A stretch of DNA of 13,205 nt from Aquirhabdus sp. Lineage in GTDB: Bacteria; Pseudomonadota; Gammaproteobacteria; Pseudomonadales; Moraxellaceae. Below are positions 1-5,387 of the stretch, one piece after another (position 1 is the stretch's first letter; each line of letters opens with the position of its first letter). The notes beneath the pieces were generated by a model that did not search any database, was not told where the DNA came from, and saw only the letters and a program-made list of their open reading frames with translations. Location: positions 1 through 13,205 of the forward strand of contig JASLEL010000326.1 of NCBI GenBank assembly GCA_030151145.1. The letters are read 5' to 3'. A program made the translations under genes and the position numbers.

Positions 1-845
1 ATGAAGAGCTGGGGCTGGGGACATCGGTACACTCCAGTGGCTATCGTCTGGCAGGCTTGATTCCGGGTAGTCTGGCGCTGATTCTGGCGGATCATCTGCC
101 TTGGCCGACCGTGTTTACCATTGTGTCGGTGTTTATGCTGCCCTGTATTTTCATGGCATTACTGATCAAAGAGCCGATTCTGCGCCATGCCCCACCTCGG
201 ACCTTGAAAGCAGGCTTTGTCGAGCCGCTTCAGGAGTTTTTTGGGCGTAAAGGCGTAAAGGCGGGTCTGATCCTGATCGGGTTTATTTTCTTGTATAAGC
301 TTGGCGACACGATGGCGACTGCGCTGCAAACCAAATTTTTCCTTGATATGGGCTATAGCAAGACGCAGATCGGCACGGTGGCCAAGTTTGCCGGGCTTTG
401 GGGTGGCATTCTGGGCGGCTTTGTCGGTGGCATTGCGATGCTGCGTATCTCCATTAACCGCGCGCTGTGGGTATTTGGCGTCGGGCAGATGGTGGTGATC
501 TCCTTGTTTGCCTGGCTGTCGATGCAGACCGGACATAGTCTGGTATCACTGGGCATCGTGGTTGCGTCAGAGTACTTCGCCATGGGCATGGGGTCTGCAG
601 CCTTTCTGGCCTTCATAGCGCGTACGACCAATCCAGCCTATACCGCGTTTCAGCTTGCGCTGCTGACCTCGCTTGCCACCTTGCCGCGTACCGTGGTCAA
701 TGGTTATGCGGGTTATCTGGTTGAGATGTTTGGCGGGTACACGCCTTTTTTCTGGTTCTGTATTTTGCTTGCGATCCCCGGCATGTGCATGTTGCCGTGG
801 GTTGCGCCATGGCGTGAGAAAGAAGCGGGCCGCGTTGAAGCCTAA
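1..845 (+). CDS. ampG: AmpG-type muropeptide MFS permease, 5'-truncated by window edge
   Basis: The reading frame is open from base 3 and the start lies off the left edge; 280 C-terminal residues are visible. AmpG permeases of the inner membrane import anhydromuropeptides for cell-wall recycling and, in many species, set beta-lactamase induction. About eight hydrophobic segments can be counted. Family-like stretches are YRLAGLIPGSLALILAD near the left edge, FLYKLGDTMATALQTKFF with the Asp of the LYKLGD motif, and EYFAMGMGSAAFLAFIA followed by the segment ending in NGYAGYLVEMFG. These resemble E. coli AmpG in order and spacing. The internal TTG at base 57 is not the real start, because homology continues upstream of it. 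The gene converges on the tetR-type gene, 29 bases away. A related MFS transporter cannot be ruled out without the N-terminal half. Confidence 0.85.
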   Translation, partial: EELGLGTSVHSSGYRLAGLIPGSLALILADHLPWPTVFTIVSVFMLPCIFMALLIKEPILRHAPPRTLKAGFVEPLQEFFGRKGVKAGLILIGFIFLYKLGDTMATALQTKFFLDMGYSKTQIGTVAKFAGLWGGILGGFVGGIAMLRISINRALWVFGVGQMVVISLFAWLSMQTGHSLVSLGIVVASEYFAMGMGSAAFLAFIARTTNPAYTAFQLALLTSLATLPRTVVNGYAGYLVEMFGGYTPFFWFCILLAIPGMCMLPWVAPWREKEAGRVEA

Positions 846-857
846 GCGATTTTAGGC
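840..857 (+). terminator. Weak hairpin over the ampG stop codon
   Basis: GCCTAA (840-845) and TTAGGC (852-857) form a 6-bp stem with a 6-base loop. It includes the ampG TAA and lies in the gap between two converging genes. The downstream bases are only moderately T-rich (GCGGTTTGTC), so it is a weak candidate for an intrinsic terminator. Confidence 0.3.
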
Positions 858-874
858 GCGGTTTGTCATTCTGT

Positions 875-1492
875 TTAATCTGGCCATGCACCCAGTGTCG
901 TCTCAGCCAGATTTTGTAGTTCCGCTACCGTTGCGCCATCACGCGCCTGTATCGACATGCCGTGCATGACGCTCATGATGTACTTTGCAAGTGCGCCCGG
1001 CGCTACGCCAGCAGACAGTTCTCCCTTGGTCTGTCCCTCCGTCAGTCGGGCCGCGATAGCCGCTTCGGTGGCGAGCCGCACAGCTTTGAGCTCATCCGCG
1101 ATCCCTTGCGCCTGTGGCGATGCGGCCAACGCGCCACTGATAAATAAACACCCTCCAGGTTTATCCTCTGCGGCATAGAAGGCCGCGGCCTCCATGAGCA
1201 ATTGGCGAATGGCTGCTTTGGTCGTGATCGGTGCGTTCAGGGCAGCCGGAGCAAACGTCACTTCGGTCTCGATATAGCGCGCCAGCGCGCGTCTGAATAA
1301 TGTCTCTTTATCCGTAAAGGCATTGTAGATCTGTGGCGGGGTCAGACCCATGGCCTCACGCAGCATGGTCAATGACGTGGCTTCATAGCCATGCGCCCAA
1401 AACAGACGCATCGCGGCATCCAGTGCCTGATCGGGATCAAAGGCACGTGGACGACCACCTGCTGTTTTTTTTGTAATTTTCGTATCGTTCAT
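875..1492 (-). CDS. TetR/AcrR-family transcriptional repressor with a single GGCL cysteine
   Basis: Length is 205 aa from the ATG at 1492. An upstream in-frame start at 1567 would run through the promoter and operator, so it was rejected. The N-terminus carries GGRPRAFDPDQAL, typical of TetR proteins. The DNA-binding helix-turn-helix lies at about residues 33-62 (GYEATSLTMLREAMG, then PPQIYNAFTDKETLF). The C-terminal ligand domain contains KPGGCLFISGAL at 111-122; C115 is the only cysteine in the protein. A GCL cysteine at about this place is the oxidant and electrophile sensor C106 of E. coli NemR, but GCL motifs also occur in other TetR groups. The gene is divergent from the tautomerase gene, so it most likely represses both that gene and itself. 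The ligand is unknown. Confidence 0.88.
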   Translation of the reverse strand: MNDTKITKKTAGGRPRAFDPDQALDAAMRLFWAHGYEATSLTMLREAMGLTPPQIYNAFTDKETLFRRALARYIETEVTFAPAALNAPITTKAAIRQLLMEAAAFYAAEDKPGGCLFISGALAASPQAQGIADELKAVRLATEAAIAARLTEGQTKGELSAGVAPGALAKYIMSVMHGMSIQARDGATVAELQNLAETTLGAWPD

Positions 1493-1503
1493 TATGAAAC
1501 CTA

Positions 1504-1532
1504 TTGACGATGGATTATTAATATCATATCGT
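1504..1532 (+). promoter_or_regulatory. Candidate sigma-70 promoter for the tautomerase gene
   Basis: A -35 TTGACG (1504-1509) and a -10 TATCGT (1527-1532) are separated by 17 bases. The -10 is only a 4/6 match, as expected for a regulated promoter. The -10 overlaps the dyad TATC-GTTT-GATA. The predicted 5' leader is about 80 bases. Confidence 0.45.
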
Positions 1533-1551
1533 TTGATACGAAACATGGCAA
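1523..1551 (-). promoter_or_regulatory. Candidate sigma-70 promoter for the tetR-type gene
   Basis: On the minus strand a -35 TTGCCA (plus bases 1546-1551) is followed after exactly 17 bases by a -10 TATGAT (plus bases 1523-1528). This is a good match to consensus. The spacer contains the operator-like dyad, which fits autorepression. The start codon is about 25 bases downstream of the expected transcription start. Confidence 0.6.
1527..1544. promoter_or_regulatory. Operator-like dyad between divergent promoters
   Basis: TATC (1527-1530) and GATA (1535-1538) are inverted around GTTT. Overlapping this, GTTT (1531-1534) and AAAC (1541-1544) form a second inverted pair, and TCGT/ACGA a third. 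The element fills the tetR-gene promoter spacer and covers the -10 of the tautomerase promoter, so one bound repressor could shut both. Binding by the neighbouring TetR protein is inferred from position. Confidence 0.5.
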
Positions 1552-1618
1552 GACCAAAGGTGCGCACCCGTTAATCGTCATGTTCATATCCCAAACTTAA
1601 AGAGAAAGGAGAAAGATC

Positions 1619-2041
1619 ATGCCCATTACGGTGACGGCGCCTGAAGGCGTACTGACTGCTGAGGGTGAACGTGACATCCTGCCGCAATTAACGGCAGCAT
1701 TGATTGCCGTGTCTGGTGCGACAGGCAATACTTTTTTCACCCCGATGGTGGGTGGAACTGTGCATGTACTGCCAGCCCATCGCATCTATGCGGGTGGCGT
1801 AAATCGGCCGATTGTGATGGTGGAGCTGAAGCTACCCAATATTGGATTGTCCAGTATCGAAGCGCGGGGCCATTTTATCAAGGCTGCTGCCCAGATCGTG
1901 CAGGATTTGACTATCCCGAGTCATGATCCGCGTCATACGTGGATCAATATCCTGAATGCGCCAGACGGTGGTTGGGGGCTCGGTGCGCAGCAATACACGG
2001 GCGAAGCGTTGATTGCTGCGGTGGTGGCTGCTGCACATTAA
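1619..2041 (+). CDS. Tautomerase-superfamily (4-OT/MIF fold) protein
   Basis: Length is 140 aa, preceded by the strong ribosome-binding site AAAGGAG, which ends 7 bases before the ATG. The second residue is Pro; after Met removal it would be the catalytic N-terminal proline (Pro1) that defines the superfamily. The opening MPITVTAPEGVLT and two beta-alpha-beta-like halves fit a fused, trimer-forming member such as the cis-CaaD/MSAD/MIF size class (about 115-150 aa). The mid-region RPIVMVELKLPN and the end (WINILNAPDGGWGLG) match the usual second half. Members isomerise or hydrate unsaturated keto acids or aldehydes; the substrate here cannot be told. It is divergent from the TetR gene and upstream of gloA, which suggests a role with reactive carbonyl or electrophilic compounds, but this is inference. 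Confidence 0.8.
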   Translation: MPITVTAPEGVLTAEGERDILPQLTAALIAVSGATGNTFFTPMVGGTVHVLPAHRIYAGGVNRPIVMVELKLPNIGLSSIEARGHFIKAAAQIVQDLTIPSHDPRHTWINILNAPDGGWGLGAQQYTGEALIAAVVAAAH

Positions 2042-2072
2042 GCGCACACTGGTGATCAGATCAAACGGGATA

Positions 2073-2106
2073 GGGCGTGGCTGACCGCGCCCATCTCATC
2101 TGAGAT
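2073..2106 (+). repeat. Two abutting hairpins downstream of the tautomerase gene
   Basis: GGGCGTGG (2073-2080), CTGA loop, CCGCGCCC (2085-2092) gives an 8-bp stem with one G-U pair. It is followed at once by ATCTCA-TC-TGAGAT (2093-2106). There is no T-run, so a classical intrinsic terminator is not supported. It could be a transcript 3' end stabiliser or a weak terminator. Confidence 0.4.
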
Positions 2107-2123
2107 ATCTGGTCTAAGATGTT

Positions 2124-2137
2124 TGATATAGATATCA
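2124..2137. promoter_or_regulatory. 14-bp palindrome upstream of the gloA promoter
   Basis: TGATAT-AG-ATATCA is a perfect 6-bp dyad. It begins inside GTTTGATA (2121-2128), an 8-mer also present in the tetR/tautomerase operator region (1531-1538). GATATCAGGTC here (2131-2141) is also a near-direct repeat of GATATCTGGTC at 2104-2114. It lies about 50 bases upstream of the gloA -35. A regulator site is plausible but unproven. Confidence 0.3.
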
Positions 2138-2188
2138 GGTCATCGTGCAGAGTGGCATCCAACTGACGATGGGTATTGTGTGTTTGCG

Positions 2189-2216
2189 TTAACAGAAGGA
2201 TTTCTTGCTTTAGAAT
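2189..2216 (+). promoter_or_regulatory. Candidate sigma-70 promoter for gloA
   Basis: TTAACA (2189-2194) and TAGAAT (2211-2216) are each 5/6 matches to consensus, separated by 16 bases. Transcription would begin near 2223, giving a leader of about 40 bases. So gloA can be transcribed on its own as well as by any read-through from the tautomerase gene. Confidence 0.55.
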
Positions 2217-2262
2217 CATCAGGCTGATTTTCAGGATATAGATCAGGCCGCGGAGATAAATG

Positions 2263-2646
2263 ATGAGAATGTTGCATACCATGTTGCGCGTTGGCGATTT
2301 GACGCGCTCGATTGCGTTTTATACCGAAGTGCTGGGCATGACGTTGCTGCGCCAGCAGGATTATCCGGATGGGCGGTTTACGCTGGCTTTCGTCGGTTAT
2401 GGCGATGAAGCCGATCATACGGTGCTGGAGTTGACCCATAACTGGGATACGACGAGCTATGACTTAGGCAATGGCTTTGGTCATATTGCGCTTGCTGTAC
2501 CGGATGCCTATGCGGCCTGTGCCGAGATTAAGGCGCGTGGTGGCAAGGTAGTACGCGAGGCGGGCCCGATGAAACATGGCACGACCGTGATTGCATTCGT
2601 TGAAGATCCTGACGGCTACAAGATCGAACTGATCGAGCGGACTTAA
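2263..2646 (+). CDS. gloA: Lactoylglutathione lyase (glyoxalase I, Ni-type)
   Basis: Length is 127 aa. The enzyme isomerises the methylglyoxal-glutathione hemithioacetal to S-lactoylglutathione in the cytosol, the first step of the glyoxalase pathway. The protein opens MRMLHTMLRVGDL and ends FVEDPDGYKIELIE, nearly identical to E. coli GloA. The four metal ligands of E. coli GloA are at the same positions: H5, E56, H74 and E122. There is no N-terminal extension of the kind seen in Zn-type eukaryotic enzymes. I chose the ATG at 2263 over the one at 2260 because CGGAG (2251-2255) then sits 7 bases away and because it restores the family N-terminus. The gene follows the tautomerase gene by about 220 bases with its own promoter candidate, and a strong bidirectional terminator follows it. 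Confidence 0.96.
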   Translation: MRMLHTMLRVGDLTRSIAFYTEVLGMTLLRQQDYPDGRFTLAFVGYGDEADHTVLELTHNWDTTSYDLGNGFGHIALAVPDAYAACAEIKARGGKVVREAGPMKHGTTVIAFVEDPDGYKIELIERT

Positions 2647-2684
2647 ACGGTTTAATCTTAAAAACGCTCATAAAAATGCGCCAT

Positions 2685-2715
2685 AAAAAACGCCTTCATC
2701 TGAAGGCGTTTTTTT
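2685..2715. terminator. Bidirectional intrinsic terminator between gloA and maeB
   Basis: CGCCTTCA (2691-2698), TC, TGAAGGCG (2701-2708) is a perfect 8-bp stem. It is flanked by A6 on the left (2685-2690) and T7 on the right (2709-2715), so it works as a Rho-independent terminator in both directions. It serves gloA on the plus strand and maeB on the minus strand. Confidence 0.95.
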
Positions 2716-2740
2716 ATCATTTGAATTTAGTGGCTTTGAA

Positions 2741-5026
2741 TCAATGACCTTGTGCCTGCTTCTGGGCCTGCTGGATCTCGGCTACAGCCACCGCAGTCAT
2801 ATTGACGATCCGGCGCGGTGTTGCGGTCGGGGTCAGGATATGCACGGACTTGGCAGCGCCCAAGAGGATCGGACCGATGGTGACGTTGTTACCGGCGGAG
2901 GTTTTCAGCAGGTTAAACGCGATATTGGCGGCATCCATGGTCGGCATGATGAGCAGATTGGCCGAGCCTTTATAGCGCGAGTTGGGGAACTCGTGCAGAC
3001 GGATCTCTTCATCCAGTGCAGCATCCCCGTGCATTTCGCCTTCGACTTCAAGGTCGGGCGCGATGCGCGACAGGATATTAAAGGCATCGCGCATCTTTTG
3101 CGCACTCGCGCCGTCGGCACTGCCGAAGCTGGAGTGCGAGAGCAGGGCGACTTTCGGCACCAAACCAAAGCGACGCACTTCTTCGGCGGCCAGCAAGGTC
3201 ATTTCGGCGAGCTGTTCGGCGGTTGGATCTTCATTGACATAGGTGTCGGCGATGAAGATGTTGCGCTCATGCAGCATCACGGCATTCATGGCATAGAAGT
3301 CCTTGACGCCGGGTTTCTTGCCGATGACATCCTTCAGGTAGTCGAGATGCAGACCATAGTGGGCAAAGGTGCCGCAGATCAGACCATCGGCAGCACCGAA
3401 GTGCACGAGCAGTGCACCGATCAGTGTCGTGCGGCGACGGGCTTCGCGTTTGGCGAGTTCGACACCGACACCACGGCGCTGCATCAGCGAGTAGTAATAC
3501 TGCCAGTATTCTTTGTAGCGCGGATCGTTGTCCTGATTGACCAGCTCGAAGTTGACACCGGCTTGCAGACGCAGACCCAGCTTCTGGATCTGGTGTTCGA
3601 CCACGGAGGGGCGACCGACCAGAATCGGATAGGCCATGCCTTCGTCCACCACCAGTTGCACAGCACGCAGTACGCGTTCATCTTCGCCTTCGCAGAAGAC
3701 GATGCGCTTCGGATCGCTCTTGGCCTGTGCGTAGACCGGCTTCATGAGGAAGGCCGAGTTATAGACGAATTCGGACAGGCTCTGACGGTAGGCGGCAAAG
3801 TCCTGAATAGGACGCGTCGCAATACCGGACTCCATCGCCGCACGGGCAACGGCAGGTGCAATCTCCAGAATCAGACGCTGATCCAGCGGACCCGGGATCA
3901 GATACTCGCGACCAAAGCGCTGGCTGTCTTCGCCATAGGTCTTGGCGTTGGATTCGATATGCGCCATACGGGCAATCGCATGTACGCAGGCGATCTTCAT
4001 GGCTTCATTGACCGTGGTCGCACCGGAGTCCAGCGCACCGCGGAAGATATACGGGAAGCACAGGGCATTGTTGACCTGATTCGGGTAGTCCGAACGGCCT
4101 GTGGCAATGATGACGTCTGAGCGTACAGCCTTGGCCAGCTCAGGCATGATCTCAGGATTAGGATTAGCCAATGCAAAGATGATCGGATCGGCTGCCATGA
4201 CGCTGACCATCTCCTGCGACAGGATGCCCGCCGTCGAGAGACCGAGGAACATGTCGGCACCTGCCATGACCTGCTCAAGGCGAGTCTCAGGGATGTCTTG
4301 TACGTAGCGGCATTTGCTGTCATCCAAGCTGGCAAGGCGTGCGGTATTCAGAATGCCTTTGGAGTCAGCCACGACGATATTGGCGCGATTGGCGCCCAGC
4401 GCAACCAGCAGGTCCAGACAGGAGAGGGCTGCGGCACCAGCGCCGGAGGCCACGATCTTGATGTCACCGATTTTTTTATTGACGAGCTGCAGTGCATTGA
4501 GCAGCGCCGAACCGACGATGATCGAGGTGCCGTGCTGGTCGTCGTGGAAGACCGGAATCTTCATGCGTTCGCGCAGTTTCTTCTCGATGTAGAAGCATTC
4601 TGGTGCCTTGATGTCTTCAAGGTTAATACCGCCAAAAGTCGGCTCCAGCGACGCAATGATATCGACCAGTTTGTCAGGATCGTTCTCGGCGATTTCGATG
4701 TCAAATACATCGATACCGGCGAATTTCTTGAACAGCACGCCTTTGCCTTCCATGACGGGTTTGGCAGCCAGCGGGCCGATGTTGCCCAGACCCAGTACGG
4801 CGGTACCGTTGGTGATCACGGCAACTAAATTACCGCGTGCGGTATAGCGTGATACGGTCGCGGGGTCGCGTTCGATTTCAAGGCAGGGTGCGGCGACGCC
4901 GGGTGAGTAGGCCAGTGCCAGATCATGCTGGTTGGCGAGCTGTTTGCTTGGGGTGACGCTGATTTTTCCCGGTTTGGGAAATTCATGATAATCCAGAGCG
5001 GATTGTTTCAGTTGTTCCTGATCCAT
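2741..5026 (-). CDS. maeB: NADP-dependent malic enzyme with C-terminal phosphotransacetylase-like domain
   Basis: Length is 761 aa; E. coli MaeB has 759. It decarboxylates malate to pyruvate with NADP+, supplying NADPH and pyruvate during growth on acids. The malic domain occupies about residues 1-425. It shows the Tyr in LALAYSPGVAAPC (Y40), the general-base Lys in VMEGKGVLFK (K95), metal ligands in NLEDIKAPE (E137, D138) and FHDDQHGT (D162, D163), a dinucleotide-binding ASGAGAAAL (193-201), and the ANPNPEI and TGRSDYPNQVNN signatures near 287 and 309. From about residue 430 (RIVFCEGEDERVLRA) a Pta-like domain follows. In studied MaeB proteins this domain lacks phosphotransacetylase activity and serves oligomerisation and acetyl-CoA control. 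The ATG start has only a weak ribosome-binding site. A long leader and an extended -10 promoter lie upstream. Confidence 0.95.
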   Translation of the reverse strand: MDQEQLKQSALDYHEFPKPGKISVTPSKQLANQHDLALAYSPGVAAPCLEIERDPATVSRYTARGNLVAVITNGTAVLGLGNIGPLAAKPVMEGKGVLFKKFAGIDVFDIEIAENDPDKLVDIIASLEPTFGGINLEDIKAPECFYIEKKLRERMKIPVFHDDQHGTSIIVGSALLNALQLVNKKIGDIKIVASGAGAAALSCLDLLVALGANRANIVVADSKGILNTARLASLDDSKCRYVQDIPETRLEQVMAGADMFLGLSTAGILSQEMVSVMAADPIIFALANPNPEIMPELAKAVRSDVIIATGRSDYPNQVNNALCFPYIFRGALDSGATTVNEAMKIACVHAIARMAHIESNAKTYGEDSQRFGREYLIPGPLDQRLILEIAPAVARAAMESGIATRPIQDFAAYRQSLSEFVYNSAFLMKPVYAQAKSDPKRIVFCEGEDERVLRAVQLVVDEGMAYPILVGRPSVVEHQIQKLGLRLQAGVNFELVNQDNDPRYKEYWQYYYSLMQRRGVGVELAKREARRRTTLIGALLVHFGAADGLICGTFAHYGLHLDYLKDVIGKKPGVKDFYAMNAVMLHERNIFIADTYVNEDPTAEQLAEMTLLAAEEVRRFGLVPKVALLSHSSFGSADGASAQKMRDAFNILSRIAPDLEVEGEMHGDAALDEEIRLHEFPNSRYKGSANLLIMPTMDAANIAFNLLKTSAGNNVTIGPILLGAAKSVHILTPTATPRRIVNMTAVAVAEIQQAQKQAQGH

Positions 5027-5387
5027 TGTGATCTCAATCTTTCTTTAGGCAAATGGGCAATAGGTTTTCACACCAGCCGGGTATCCGGATTTGGCGATAT
5101 AGGATGGTTGGGTAACGGTCAGGGTGATACGGCGACGGTCACATCCGGTGATCCTGAGGAGGCCTTGGTAAATCAGCCATTTGCGAAAATCGGACTCGAA
5201 TACAAACTCATTGTGAAAGTTTGTTTACCGTCTCGCGTGCTACAAGATTTGTAGAAAATGCTATAAGCCCTGAGTATAGCACGGGCGCAAATGAATTGGG
5301 CCACACTGCACTGATAAATTGCTGTTCTTGCTCTGTATCGGGGGGGGTTGTCTCTATGGTCGGCATGTACTGGTCGCCATGACGCCG
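5027..5387 (-). promoter_or_regulatory. Long gene-free region: maeB leader and promoter
   Basis: This 361-base stretch has no convincing gene. Transcription of maeB from the promoter near 5275 would give a leader of about 240 bases. It contains an inverted repeat ACAAACT/AGTTTGT (5202-5208, 5218-5224, 9-base spacer), a tight hairpin CTACAA-GAT-TTGTAG (5240-5254), and the promoter dyad at 5259-5281. ACGGTCA occurs at 5115-5121 and 5135-5141, and GGTGAT at 5123-5128 and 5147-5152, giving a loose direct repeat. A G8 run lies at 5340-5347. I see no riboswitch signature and no terminator-like T-run. A 12-codon ORF starting at 5211 (minus strand) lacks a ribosome-binding site. Confidence 0.5.
5259..5281 (-). 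promoter_or_regulatory. maeB extended -10 promoter inside a 7-bp dyad
   Basis: On the minus strand TGC-TATACT forms an extended -10 (plus bases 5273-5281). No good -35 is present at the right distance. TGCTATA (5259-5265) and TATAGCA (5275-5281) are perfect 7-bp inverted repeats with a 9-base spacer. The dyad therefore spans the -10 and the expected transcription start, where a bound regulator would block initiation. Confidence 0.5.

Noticed and set aside
1493..1567. N-terminal extension of the TetR protein to the start at 1567
   Set aside because: It would translate through a good promoter and operator; the ATG at 1492 gives the usual TetR N-terminus and length.
2744..4120. 458-codon plus-strand open frame opposite maeB
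   Set aside because: It lies wholly inside maeB on the opposite strand, its translation resembles no family I know, and maeB motifs are complete. It is a composition shadow.
4298..4828. 176-codon plus-strand open frame opposite maeB
   Set aside because: Antisense to the conserved malic enzyme domain, with no recognisable protein features or ribosome-binding site.
5178..5211. Leader peptide MSLYSSPIFANG upstream of maeB
   Set aside because: No ribosome-binding site, no regulatory codon run and no attenuator-like terminator downstream.
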